From VMDJ01 sp038144195 (GTDB lineage Bacteria > Pseudomonadota > Gammaproteobacteria > Chromatiales > Chromatiaceae): a stretch of 64,000 nucleotides of DNA. The notes below the pieces were generated by a model, which saw nothing but the letters and a program-made list of their open reading frames with translations, was not told the origin of the DNA and searched no databases. Shown here piece after piece: positions 19,504 through 28,932 of this stretch. A program made the translations under genes and the position numbers. How positions within the stretch are numbered: position 1 is the first letter of the stretch; each line of letters starts with the position of its first letter. The stretch covers positions 248,001 through 312,000 of the forward strand of contig JAYQNH010000002.1 in NCBI GenBank assembly GCA_038144195.1. Direction: 5' to 3'.

Positions 19504-20388
19504 ACCGGCGCTTGCTGAACTTTTTCTCTTGCTAAAAAACGTGTCGAGAACACACTCGAAAGCATTCTACCGGCTGTAGCCAGCGAACCTTCTCGCTTAC
19601 ACACGGCGATGCGCTATGCCGCGCTAGGTGAAGGCAAACGCGTGCGACCTTTACTGGTCTACGCCGCCTCACAAGCGGTTTATTCAGATTATGCATCATC
19701 CGACTCAGCAGCAGCCGCGGTTGAGCTGATCCATGCCTACTCGCTTGTGCATGATGACCTTCCCGCTATGGATGACGATGATCTTCGCCGTGGTCGCGCC
19801 ACGGTGCACAAAGCTTTCGATGAAGGAACTGCGGTACTGGTTGGTGACGCACTACAGACGCTGGCTTTCGATGTTCTTATTAACGATGAGCACATCGCCG
19901 ATTGCACCAAAATAGAGATGTTGAAATGGCTCTCGCGTGCAAGCGGTGTCGCCGGCATGGTGGGTGGTCAGGCACTGGATATTCAATCGGTAGACGTCGA
20001 ACTGGATCTTAAACATCTCGAGCAGATGCACAATCTGAAAACTGGCGCCTTGATCGAGGCCAGCGTTGCTCTCGGCGCTCTTTCCAACCCAAAGCTTGAT
20101 AGTGACGATTTCGACAAATTGATCACCTATGCCAAATGCATCGGTCTCGCATTTCAGGTTAAAGATGACCTTTTGGACATCGAAGCGAGCAGTGAAACCC
20201 TCGGAAAAACTCAGGGTAAAGATGCGGCGGCGAACAAACCTACTTACCCTGCGCTTTTAGGCCTTGAAGGCGCACGGGATAAAGCCAAGGCTCTCCTCGA
20301 GCAAGCCCTTGAAGCGCTTGAGAATTTTGGTGATTCCGCCGATCCCTTGCGTGATCTGGCCAAATACATCGTTCAGCGCGACCATTAA
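19493..20388 (+). CDS. ispA: farnesyl diphosphate synthase IspA (frameshifted)
   Basis: IspA condenses IPP with DMAPP and geranyl diphosphate to farnesyl diphosphate, feeding quinone and undecaprenol synthesis. The start ATG (19490 or 19493) overlaps the end of xseB. The first frame reads MTLEPALAELF and then goes wrong. One more T in the T-run near 19520 gives SLAKKRVENTLESILPAVASEPSR and joins the long frame. The aspartate-rich motifs are DDLPAMDDDDLRRG and DDLLD, and GEGKRVRPLL is the substrate-binding front. The joined length is about 299 residues, normal for the family. Confidence 0.92.
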
Positions 20389-20481
20389 CTCGCTAAGACG
20401 CCCTGAAATCGGCATAATGCACGGCCATTTTGGCCAAGCTGGGCGCCACGGTATAATTCCGAGCAAATTACTCAGCTATTA

Positions 20482-21315
20482 ATGACGACGAAAAGCGTCC
20501 ACGAATCCATGACACAAAGCAGTAACACCTCAACCGACATCGCAGACGTGCAATCAAGCGCCGATACGCGCCAGATCGCCATTAATAAGGTGGGTATAAA
20601 AGATATCCGTCACCCAGTGCGCGTGAAAGACCGTTCTGAGGGTGAGCAAGCGACAATCGCTAACTTCAACATGTATGTGTATTTGCCTCATAACTTCAAA
20701 GGCACGCATATGTCACGCTTCGTGCAAATTCTGAATACACACGAGCGCGAGATCACTCTCGACTCTTTCAAAGTGATGCTCGAAGAGATGGCTGAGCGAC
20801 TCGAATCGACCGAAGGTCATATCGAGATGAGCTTCCCATTCTTTGTGAACAAGAAAGCACCCATCTCTGGTGTTGAAAGCTTGCTCGATTACCATGTAAC
20901 ACTTTTAGGTCAGATCAAAGATGGTATATCTGACATCTCGGTCAAAGTAATCGTACCTGTTACCAGCTTGTGCCCATGCTCTAAAAAGATCTCAGACTAT
21001 GGTGCTCACAATCAACGCTCACACGTTACATTGACGGTACGCATGGATGAGTTTGTTTGGATCGAAGAGTTGATTGATCTGGTTGAAGCGGAAGCATCAT
21101 GCGAATTGTTTGGCCTGCTCAAACGTCCTGATGAAAAGTATGTCACCGAGCGCGCTTACGACAATCCAAAGTTTGTTGAAGATATGGTGCGTGACGTTGC
21201 TGCTCGCTTAAACGCTGATGATCGCATCTCGGCCTATACCGTCGAGTCAGAAAACTTCGAGTCGATTCACAATCACTCTGCTTACGCACTGATCGAACAC
21301 GACAAACGTGCATAA
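20482..21315 (+). CDS. folE2: GTP cyclohydrolase FolE2 (type IB)
   Basis: The protein has 277 residues (or 268 from the ATG at 20509). FolE2 makes 7,8-dihydroneopterin triphosphate from GTP for folate or queuosine synthesis, and unlike FolE it does not need zinc. Signature parts are CPCSKKISDYGAHNQRSH (the active-site Cys), the fold core KGTHMSRFV and C-terminal ENFESIHNHSAYA. A strong hairpin terminator follows. No second folE is visible in the window. Its regulation cannot be read here; I see no clear Zur-type operator. Confidence 0.93.
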   Translation: MTTKSVHESMTQSSNTSTDIADVQSSADTRQIAINKVGIKDIRHPVRVKDRSEGEQATIANFNMYVYLPHNFKGTHMSRFVQILNTHEREITLDSFKVMLEEMAERLESTEGHIEMSFPFFVNKKAPISGVESLLDYHVTLLGQIKDGISDISVKVIVPVTSLCPCSKKISDYGAHNQRSHVTLTVRMDEFVWIEELIDLVEAEASCELFGLLKRPDEKYVTERAYDNPKFVEDMVRDVAARLNADDRISAYTVESENFESIHNHSAYALIEHDKRA

Positions 21316-21345
21316 CAAAAAAGCCCGGCTGAGCCGGGCTTTTTT
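21316..21345. terminator. bidirectional rho-independent terminator between folE2 and pgpA
   Basis: AGCCCGGCTGAGCCGGGCT forms a GC-rich hairpin. An A-run lies before it and a T-run after it, so it can end transcription from both strands. The pgpA stop codon lies within the T-run. Confidence 0.9.
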
Positions 21346-21838
21346 ATGCGCCCAATCCGGGCAAATAGTGCGCCAGCAACTGCATGCAACCCAATGCTGC
21401 TAAGCCTGCCAAGATGTCATCGAACATAATGCCGAACCCACCTTTGAGCTTTTTATCGGCTAGTGAAATTGGCCAAGGTTTGATGATGTCGAAAAAGCGG
21501 AACAGTACAAAGCCAATCACAATCCATTGCCAACCCGTCGGAGCTGCAATCATTGTGATGAAGTAACCAGCAAACTCATCCCACACAATACCCGGATGAT
21601 CGTGTACACCAAGATCTTTCGCTGACCAGCCACAAATGAATATACCCAACAACGATACCGCTACCGTCATTGCGATATACCACTCTAACGGAAGATATGA
21701 GAGCGGCAGGTAAAGACCAACAGCAAACAAGGTACCCATGGTACCGGGCGCCTTAGGCGTACAGCCCGAGCCAAAACCAAACGCCATCAAATTGATGGGA
21801 GTCATATCAGGCTTGGGTAAATCACTGCGTTTTGTCAT
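21344..21838 (-). CDS. pgpA: phosphatidylglycerophosphatase A
   Basis: The protein has 164 residues. PgpA removes the phosphate of phosphatidylglycerol phosphate in the inner membrane. Family markers are FGSGCTPKAPGTMGT near residue 22, VHDHPGIVWDEFAGYF and a C-terminal FDIIKPWPI plus GGFGIMFDD. Several hydrophobic segments are present. It starts two bases after thiL ends, the normal thiL-pgpA order, and is the last gene of the nusB-thiL-pgpA run. Confidence 0.95.
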   Translation of the reverse strand: MTKRSDLPKPDMTPINLMAFGFGSGCTPKAPGTMGTLFAVGLYLPLSYLPLEWYIAMTVAVSLLGIFICGWSAKDLGVHDHPGIVWDEFAGYFITMIAAPTGWQWIVIGFVLFRFFDIIKPWPISLADKKLKGGFGIMFDDILAGLAALGCMQLLAHYLPGLGA

Positions 21839-21840
21839 CG

Positions 21841-22806
21841 TTAATTCGTAAAGTGGTCATAGCCACGAGCCACGTAGGCATCAACATCACCATTGGGTGA
21901 CATTGCACGAACCTGCTCGCCTTGTTCAATCATGCCAATCCATGTCACAGGTACATCATGTTGCTGCATCGCTGTCTCAAATGCAGCTTGATGTTGTGCA
22001 GGTACCGTCATACATAACTCATAATCATCACCCGCCGATAGTGGCAGAGACCAATCACCAGACTCAGCCACATACTCAGCAACGGCATCAGACATTGGCA
22101 GTTTATCTAAATAGATCAAAGCACCGACACCACTCTCTTCGCAGATATGTCCAAGGTCACTCCCAAGACCATCAGACAAATCAATTGCGCAGCGAGAATG
22201 CATAGCCGCCATTAGTCCTAACTCAACACGGGGATCAGGAAGATCTAATCGCTGTTTTGAGTGAAGCCAAACTCCCTTGCTTCACGTAAAGACCTTGTTG
22301 CGCCAGTAAAGCCAAACCTGCATCACCAAGCTGACCACTGACATAAATCAGATCACCAACACATGCTGCATTGCGTCGCATACTGTTTTCGGACTGATAA
22401 AACCATGCATCTGCACCGTGATCGATAAAGGACCACGGGTGGTATCACCACCTACCAGAGAGAGCTGATACTTTTTAGCCAGTTCAATAAAACCGACCAT
22501 GAAGCGTTTAATCCAGTCAGCGTCTGCATCCGGCAAGGTCATACTCAAAGTTGCCCAGGCAGGAGTAGCCCCCATTGCCGCCAAGTCACTCAAGTTTACT
22601 GCCAACGCTTTATAGCCAAGAGACTGCGGATCAACATCCGCAACGAAGTGACGACCAACGACCAAGGTATCCATGCTAACCGCAAGCTGCTTACCTGCCG
22701 GCACCTCTAACAGTGCGCAGTCATCACCAATACCCAGCGCAACATCGTCACGTTGGGCCGTCGCATCACGGAAGTAATCGCGAATCAGATCAAATTCGCC
22801 AGCCAT
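21841..22806 (-). CDS. thiL: thiamine-monophosphate kinase ThiL (two frameshifts)
   Basis: ThiL phosphorylates thiamine monophosphate to the active diphosphate. The N-terminal frame has GEFDLI, GIGDDCALLEVP, SMDTLVVGRHF and VGGDTTRGP. A break near 22378 (one base short after SPKT) leads to a middle frame with ACVGDLIYVSGQLGDAG. A second break near 22258 (A-run, one A too many) leads to QRLDLPDPRVELG and then CAIDLSDGLGSDLGHI. The joined length is about 321 residues, normal for the family. The gene lies between nusB and pgpA, as in many gammaproteobacteria. Confidence 0.92.
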
Positions 22807-22814
22807 CAGAAACT

Positions 22815-23265
22815 CTATGAGGTCTTCTTCTCAGCAGCCATTTCAAACGGACGCAAATCTTTCGCCGCTTTATCTAGCACGCCGTTAACGTACTTATGGC
22901 CCTGCTCTGCACCAAAAACTTTCGCCAGCTCAATCGACTCGTTTATCACAACGCGATAAGGCGTTTCTTGATGCATCTTTAATTCATAAGCGCCCAAACG
23001 AAGAATGGCACGCTCAACCGGATCGATACTCTCTAAAGAGCGATCAACATGCGGACGAAGCGCTTCATCGAGCTCATTCATGCTGAGCTGCTACACCTTC
23101 AACAAGCAGCGTGAAAAACGCAGCATCAGTTTTAGGTTCCGCATGATCCGTCAGCATATGAGGCACAACATTGACGATCGGCTGACCGCCAACTTGCCAT
23201 TGATATAAGGCCTGAACCGCTAAGCTACGTGCGAGCGAGCGACCCCGGCTAGCTGGCTTGCTCAC
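22815..23265 (-). CDS. nusB: transcription antitermination factor NusB (frameshifted)
   Basis: NusB with NusE (S10) binds boxA in rRNA leader transcripts and prevents early termination. The N-terminal frame has RSLARSLAVQALYQWQ and stops after VEGVAAQHE. The other frame starts NELDEALRPHVDRSLESIDPVERAILRLGAYEL, given as pieces RSLESIDPVER and ILRLGAYEL, and ends in a Lys-rich tail. Removing one G near 23082 joins them as AAQHNELDEAL. The joined length is about 149 residues. The 4-base overlap with ribH is the usual ribH-nusB arrangement. Confidence 0.93.
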
Positions 23266-23732
23266 CCAATTTCCTTCAACAGGTTAACCATTTCAATAGC
23301 GGTAGCCGCAGCTTCACCACCTTTGTTACCTGCCTTGGTCCCTGCGCGCTCAATGGCTTGCTCGATGGTATCTACAGTCAATACACCAAATGCGATTGGC
23401 ACACCGTGGTTTAAGGTCACTTGCGACATACCTTTAACGCACTCGCCGGCAACATATTCAAAGTGAGGCGTACCACCACGGATCACCGCGCCAAGCGCAA
23501 CGATGGCATCGTACTCGCCCTTAGCGGCAACTTTATCCAAGACCAATGGCATCTCAAACGCACCCGGCAAACGCACAACAGTGATGTCTTCTTCACGTGC
23601 GCCATGACGCTTCAAAGTATCAATCGCGCCTGCTTCTAAACTATCGACAACAAAGCTATTCCAACGCGCAACCACAACACAAAAACGTGCATTGCTAACT
23701 GTCATTCCGCCTTCAATTGTTTTAACGCTCAT
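23262..23732 (-). CDS. ribH: 6,7-dimethyl-8-ribityllumazine synthase
   Basis: An intact protein of 156 residues. It joins the RibB product with the pyrimidine intermediate to make lumazine, the penultimate step to riboflavin; the enzyme usually forms 60-mers or pentamers. Markers are VVARWNSFVVDSLEAGA, VRLPGAFEMPLV, GAVIRGGTPHFEYVAGE (with the catalytic His) and PIAFGVLTVDTIEQA. It lies four bases downstream of ribBA and overlaps nusB by four bases. Confidence 0.96.
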   Translation of the reverse strand: MSVKTIEGGMTVSNARFCVVVARWNSFVVDSLEAGAIDTLKRHGAREEDITVVRLPGAFEMPLVLDKVAAKGEYDAIVALGAVIRGGTPHFEYVAGECVKGMSQVTLNHGVPIAFGVLTVDTIEQAIERAGTKAGNKGGEAAATAIEMVNLLKEIG

Positions 23733-23735
23733 CGA

Positions 23736-24860
23736 TTAAGCCTCATTCTCTGTATTCACAAATTCGGTGACCTCTAGGCCAAAACCCGCCAAGGCATGCA
23801 GATGCTTTGGCGCACTCATGACGCGCATCTTACGCACGCCAAGCTCAGTCAACATTTGAGCGCCGACACCAATGGTGCGCAGCTCTTCATCGTTCGCTGA
23901 TGCTTTTAAACTTTTCTTTTCCATCTGCTCGCCATGCTTGATGGTTTCGATCTGGTTAATGATCTCGCGAGCGGTATCGTAGTTACGCAACACAATAATC
24001 ACGCCCGCAACTTCTTTAGCGACGCTATCCATTGCTTCACGCAAAGGCCAACCACACTTATTGGTTGATTCGAACAAGTCACACAGTGAGTTCTGTACGT
24101 GAACACGAACCAGCGTTGGGCTTTCAGGATTAATGTTGCCCATCACTAAGGCTAGGTGGATATCGTTACCGACAACATCTTGGAAGGCATATAAACGGAA
24201 GTCGCCATGCTTAGTCGGCAAGATGCAATCACTAACCTCTTCAACCGTTTTCTCATTACGAATACGGTACTGAATCAAATCTGCAATCGTGCCAATCTTC
24301 AGATCGTGCTCTTGCGCAAACTTTTCCAGATCTGGACGACGCGCCATGGTGCCATCTTCATTCAAGATCTCAACGATCACAGAAGATGCGGTTAAACCAG
24401 CCAATCGCGCCAAATCACAACCTGCTTCAGTATGACCTGCACGCACTAACACACCACCCGGTTGCGCCATCAGGGGAAACACGTGACCAGGTTGCGCTAA
24501 ATCTTGAGGTTGGGCATTCGGTGCGACCGCAGCTAGTACGGTTGTCGCACGATCAGCTGCAGAGATACCGGTGGTGACACCCTCTGCTGCTTCGATTGAT
24601 ACGGTGAAATTAGTCGATTCGAGTTGATTATCGGTGTTGACCATCAAAGGCAAACGCAACTGGCGACAATGCTCTTTGGTCATGGTCATACAAATCAGAC
24701 CACGCCCATAACGCGCCATAAAGTTAATCGCTTGCGCAGTCACCTTCTCAGAAGCCATGACAAGATCGCCTTCGTTCTCGCGATCTTCGTCGTCCATAAT
24801 GATGACCATCTTGCCGTTTTTCAGGTCATCGATAATTTCGTCGGTGCTGTTAAGAGCCAT
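23736..24860 (-). CDS. ribB: 3,4-dihydroxy-2-butanone 4-phosphate synthase with degenerate GTP cyclohydrolase II domain
   Basis: The protein has 374 residues. Residues 1-205 are a complete RibB domain: MDDEDRENEGDL (acidic metal loop), GLICMTMT and RAGHTEAGCDLARLAG. It converts ribulose 5-phosphate to the four-carbon riboflavin precursor. Residues from about 210 have the GTP cyclohydrolase II fold (LVRVHVQNSLCDLFES, TIGVGAQML), but the zinc cysteines of that enzyme (SECLTGD and RCDCG) are replaced by VQNSLCD and NKCGW. The second domain is therefore expected to be inactive, as in the RibBX type, and a separate RibA should exist elsewhere. No FMN riboswitch was recognised upstream. Confidence 0.92.
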   Translation of the reverse strand: MALNSTDEIIDDLKNGKMVIIMDDEDRENEGDLVMASEKVTAQAINFMARYGRGLICMTMTKEHCRQLRLPLMVNTDNQLESTNFTVSIEAAEGVTTGISAADRATTVLAAVAPNAQPQDLAQPGHVFPLMAQPGGVLVRAGHTEAGCDLARLAGLTASSVIVEILNEDGTMARRPDLEKFAQEHDLKIGTIADLIQYRIRNEKTVEEVSDCILPTKHGDFRLYAFQDVVGNDIHLALVMGNINPESPTLVRVHVQNSLCDLFESTNKCGWPLREAMDSVAKEVAGVIIVLRNYDTAREIINQIETIKHGEQMEKKSLKASANDEELRTIGVGAQMLTELGVRKMRVMSAPKHLHALAGFGLEVTEFVNTENEA

Positions 24861-24974
24861 AGTGTTTCAAAGTCTTGAATCAAAATGCTTAGGCCCAAAA
24901 CCCACAGGGCCAAGCGGACGCGGATAGTAACAGGAAGCCAGCTTTCACGCTAATTTTGTTATAAAAACATTGGC

Positions 24975-26384
24975 TTACATGAAGCCCATCTTACCCGGCA
25001 GCCACAGGATGACCTGCGGCGCTGCGATCAGGACAGCGATGGTGATCAGATCGGCGACGAAAAATGGCGCCACCCCCTTAAACACATCACCCACCGAGCA
25101 CTCTGGGCGCACCCCAGCGACCACAAAACAATTCAAACCTATCGGTGGCGTGATCAGGCAAACCTCAGCCATCTTCACCGCAATGATGCCGAACCAGATC
25201 GAGACACCCACATCCGACATACCGAAGGCTGAATCTGCAGGCGAAACACCCACACCACCATTGAGTGCGATGATCGCTGGATAGACCACAGGCAGTGTCA
25301 GCAACAACATACCAATGGCATCCATGAACATGCCGAGCACCGCGTAGGCAAGCAGGATGAAGATCAAGGTGATCATTGGGCTTTGATCGAGACTGGTCAG
25401 CCAATCGGCAAAGGCATGTGGCAGATCGGCAAAGCCAAGGAAGCGTACATAGATCAGCACACCCCAAATGATCGAGAAGATCATTACGGTCAGTTTGGCG
25501 GTTTCCATCAAGGAACCTTTTAGCTGATCCCATTTCATGCCTTTGAACAAAGCGAGCAGAAGAATCACGAAGGCACCCAACGAACCGGCCTCAGTTGGTG
25601 TACCCACACCCCCATAGATACACACCACGATAATGCCGATCACCACAAAGATTGGGAGCGCACCGGGTAAGCTCGACCACCGCTCAGCCCAACTGTAGCC
25701 AGTCACTGGCGGTCCAAAATTTTTATTCATCTTGGCAAGCAACACCACCAACATGGCATAGATCACAGCGGAAACTGCACCGGGTAAGAAACCTGCCATC
25801 AACAAGGCGCCGACATCTTGCTCAACAATGATCGCGTAGATAACCAAGATCGCCGACGGTGGAATCAAGGACGCCAGCGTTCCACCAGCCGCCACAACAC
25901 CGGCAGCAAAGCGTTTGTTATAGCCGAGCTTAAGCATCTCCGGCACGGCGATGCGCGCAAACACTGCTGAGGTCGCAACTGATGCGCCTGAAACTGCAGC
26001 AAAGCCCGCTGTTGAGAATACCGTTGCAACACCCATACCACCGGGCAACCAACCGACCCATCGCTTAGCCGCTTCAAAAAGCGCTTTAGTTAGGCCTGCG
26101 TGATAGGCCAAAAAGCCAATCAAAATAAAGGTGGGTATCAATGACAATGCCACTGAAGAAACTTTGGAATGTGGAATCGTACCCGCCATTTTGGCGGCAA
26201 CAATGAAGCCTTTTTCAAAACCCAGTTTCGCCGAGAAAATCCAAACCAAACCCAAGAAGCCCGCGATTGCTGCTGCAAACGCAACACGCAGACCCAGAAT
26301 TACCAACAGCAACATCAAGCCGGTTATCCACAGACCAATGGTCATATTGTCCATCTGACCCATCGCTTGGAAGAGTTCGGTCAT
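24975..26384 (-). CDS. dctM: TRAP transporter large permease (DctM family)
   Basis: An intact protein of 469 residues with about 12 hydrophobic segments, typical of the 12-helix DctM subunit of tripartite ATP-independent periplasmic transporters, which use the sodium gradient. Family parts include GAPTEAG-type loop TPTEAGSLGAF, STAGFAAVSGASVATSA, GGTLASLIPPSAILVIY and TPPIGLNCFVVAGV. ATG 26384 overlaps the DctQ stop by ATGA, so they are coupled. The substrate cannot be told from the permease. Confidence 0.93.
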   Translation of the reverse strand: MTELFQAMGQMDNMTIGLWITGLMLLLVILGLRVAFAAAIAGFLGLVWIFSAKLGFEKGFIVAAKMAGTIPHSKVSSVALSLIPTFILIGFLAYHAGLTKALFEAAKRWVGWLPGGMGVATVFSTAGFAAVSGASVATSAVFARIAVPEMLKLGYNKRFAAGVVAAGGTLASLIPPSAILVIYAIIVEQDVGALLMAGFLPGAVSAVIYAMLVVLLAKMNKNFGPPVTGYSWAERWSSLPGALPIFVVIGIIVVCIYGGVGTPTEAGSLGAFVILLLALFKGMKWDQLKGSLMETAKLTVMIFSIIWGVLIYVRFLGFADLPHAFADWLTSLDQSPMITLIFILLAYAVLGMFMDAIGMLLLTLPVVYPAIIALNGGVGVSPADSAFGMSDVGVSIWFGIIAVKMAEVCLITPPIGLNCFVVAGVRPECSVGDVFKGVAPFFVADLITIAVLIAAPQVILWLPGKMGFM

Positions 26385-27001
26385 TTATCACTCCCGAGCG
26401 CTTCTGCTTCACGTGCCGCAATCGTCGCTGCATCTTCAACGAGCGGTACTGCGACAGGACGATCTTGATTGCGTTTGAAAGCACGAGCAAAACCCCACAA
26501 CTGCAGCATCAAGCGTAGCGCCAGCACACTCAGTGCGAACGGCACAATAAATTTAGCTGGCCAAGTCGGCAGGTCAATATCTACCGAAGAGTCACCTATC
26601 TGATAAGCGCGTAAGAAGTGAAGAAAGGAGCCATAAACGAGCACCAGGGTGATCAACAACATCACACTGGTCGAAATAAATTCAGTAAGCCACAACCAAC
26701 GACCGCGCAAAGCACCGACAAAGATATCCATTCGGATATGCCCGCCCAATCGCTGTGTGTAAGCAATACCTAAAAAGGCAATACCCGCCATCGCCTGCTC
26801 TACCCAATCGATATAGCCACTGACTGGCATACTAAAAAGCCAACGCCCTAAAACGTTCATACTGGCCAGTATGACCAACAAAAAAATCACGATACCGCCC
26901 GCGAGGGACAACCAGGATTCTGCGTGGTGATAAAAACGATCTAGGCGACTCAGGCGTGAGTCATCCGACAAAATGGTGGGATCTAAAGCCATAAGGAACA
27001 A
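26381..27001 (-). CDS. dctQ: TRAP transporter small permease (DctQ family)
   Basis: The protein has 206 residues with four hydrophobic segments. The first helices read WLSLAGGIVIFLLVILASMN and GYIDWVEQAMAGIAFLGIAY, with the conserved E that starts the second pair of helices. It is an adaptor between DctP and DctM. The C-terminal tail (VEDAATIAAREAE) is hydrophilic. It lies between dctP (27 bases away) and dctM (4-base overlap). Confidence 0.88.
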   Translation of the reverse strand: MFLMALDPTILSDDSRLSRLDRFYHHAESWLSLAGGIVIFLLVILASMNVLGRWLFSMPVSGYIDWVEQAMAGIAFLGIAYTQRLGGHIRMDIFVGALRGRWLWLTEFISTSVMLLITLVLVYGSFLHFLRAYQIGDSSVDIDLPTWPAKFIVPFALSVLALRLMLQLWGFARAFKRNQDRPVAVPLVEDAATIAAREAEALGSDK

Positions 27002-27028
27002 GCGCGGGCGTTGCCCGCGCCATGGTGG

Positions 27029-28028
27029 TTATTGGTTAAACAAACCTTTAGTGAAATCAAACAAGGCTTTCGAATCAAAGTCCTTTTCGTTTGATGTTAC
27101 CCATTCAGCACGCACTGACTCAGCCATATCCAATAATTGAGAAGTCTGTTCAGGCGTAAAGGTCACCATGGTTAAACCTGCTTTCTTTTCCTCTGCGGCA
27201 TAAGCACCAGTGGTTTTGTTGTTGTAGTTATCAACATAGTAAGCCAAGGCTTCATCTACCAGAACCCAATAGGGCTGCACGATGCGCCGGTTTCAATGCA
27301 TTAAGCGCATCAGTATTCACAACCACAGGACAGTTAGCTGTACCTAAGTTCAGGTTAGTGGTTGACCAATTTGCTACCGCATAAGTCTTGGTTGCTAAAT
27401 GTGCATGTGGTGCGAATGCAGCTGCATCGATAACGCCACTATCCATTGCTTGGCGCACTTCTGAGAAAGGCACACTGGTTTTCTTAGCACCAAGCTTGCT
27501 CAACACACCCAAGATGCCGCCTGGTCCACGAACACGAACACCATCAAAGTCTTCGAGCTTTTCAATCGCCTTACCTTTACCGGAAATGCTGTACTGAGGT
27601 AATGGTGTTGGCATCAACAAGGTTGCATTCCAACGAGCCAAATCTTTTTTAACGATGGGATGCTCATGGACCTTTTGCAGGATCTCAGTCATGCGGCCGA
27701 GTGACACATCCTTAGAGAACGGTAATTCAGTAACCGTAATCGTTGGGTTCTTATCTTTATGATAAAACGAACAGAACTGCGCCATTTCAAACGCGCCAAT
27801 CGAAATACCATCAAGGTTTTCTTTTGACTTTGAAAGACCGCCGTATGAAATATTCAGTTTGAAGTCACCATTGGTTTTCTTCTCAACCAACTCGGCTAAC
27901 TTCTCAACGTTTTCGGTAAACGCACGACGCTTACCCCATAACGATACATTCCACTCAGTTGCCGCCATAACGTCGCCGACAACAAAGCTTCCGATGATTG
28001 CGCCTGCAATCAAGCTCTTCTTAAACAT
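27029..28028 (-). CDS. dctP: TRAP transporter substrate-binding protein (DctP family, frameshifted)
   Basis: ATG 28028 is chosen because GAAGGAGAG precedes it; the frame extends nine codons upstream without a site. The signal peptide ends FVVGDVMA. The mature protein has NISYGGLSKSKENLDGISIG, FEMAQFC and DFDGVRVRGPGGILG, where the Arg is the usual carboxylate clamp of TRAP binding proteins. Near 27265 the frame stops after AALLGSGR; the other frame continues VDEALAYYVDNYNNK. One G fewer joins them. The joined length is about 333 residues. The carboxylate is probable, the exact substrate unknown. Confidence 0.88.
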
Positions 28029-28255
28029 AGGTGAACTCTCCTTCGGTGTGGACAACTCATTGTTTGCCCGTAATTATGAATTAGGTAGTGACTGTATAGC
28101 ACGGAAACATCGCTTCATTGCGATTTTGCTAACTGCCAATGACCTTGCAAACATTAGGTCAACTAACCGTCACTTTCAGTCCGTTTAGAAACGGCATTTC
28201 TAAGACAGCTTTTGGCGTAGACTGCCCAACCATCTCGCTAACCTTTCAGACATCC

Positions 28256-28849
28256 ATGATTCTCGACGGCGTCATCAAATATTCACTTCATCACGTTACT
28301 GCGCCTTTGATTGAAGTCAATTCATCTGAACTTAAACACTGGTTCGAAGTGTGCCGTAAATACAATCTGCTAGGCCAAGACCCAGAAAGATATGATGGCG
28401 CCGCTTACGGCAACATAAGCCTAAAACTCGATAAGGGTTTTATCATTACGGGCACTCAAGTCTCCGGGCTGAATGAGATCAATGACGATCAACTGTGCTG
28501 GGTCACTCAGGTCGATGCCGCAAACAATCAGGTGTACTCAGAAGGACCTATAAAACCTTCATCAGAGTCGATGACTCATTCAACGCTATACGATGCTGAT
28601 TCTGGCATTCAAGCCATCATTCACGTGCATAGCCCCGAACTATGGGCACGAGATCTTCCCTCGACGTCTCCAGACATTGCCTACGGCACACCCGAGATGG
28701 CCGAAGCCGTTGCGGAATTACTCAAAGACCCCAACGTGCGTGATTTAGGTTGTATTCGAATGGGTGGTCACGAAGACGGCATTCTGTTTTTTTCTGAAAA
28801 TATGGCGAAAACCGGCCAAAAAGTAGTACAAATCATGGAAAAAAGCTGA
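28256..28849 (+). CDS. class II aldolase/adducin-family protein
   Basis: The protein has 198 residues from ATG 28256; the frame is open 39 codons further upstream, but that part is unlike the family. Zinc ligands H123 and H125 are in IIHVHSPELW and a third is in GGHEDG; the catalytic acid candidate is E104 in SSESMTH. The N-terminal NISLKL and TGTQVSGL parts also fit. Such enzymes split or epimerise sugar phosphates, and some are decarboxylases. It is divergent from the TRAP operon, with a shared 200-base upstream region (28029-28255), and could act on what the transporter imports; that link is inference. Confidence 0.85.
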   Translation: MILDGVIKYSLHHVTAPLIEVNSSELKHWFEVCRKYNLLGQDPERYDGAAYGNISLKLDKGFIITGTQVSGLNEINDDQLCWVTQVDAANNQVYSEGPIKPSSESMTHSTLYDADSGIQAIIHVHSPELWARDLPSTSPDIAYGTPEMAEAVAELLKDPNVRDLGCIRMGGHEDGILFFSENMAKTGQKVVQIMEKS

Positions 28850-28932
28850 GCAGATAAGGCATTTCCCCTACTTGAAAGTCCTAGTTAATTATATGTAAAT
28901 AGACATTCATCTTAACTAGAGGGGAATTTGAG

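Noticed and set aside
24861..24974. Possible FMN riboswitch upstream of the ribB gene
   Set aside because: The conserved RFN blocks (such as GGGGCAGGGTGAAA) are absent on the minus strand; nothing like them was seen before ribD either.
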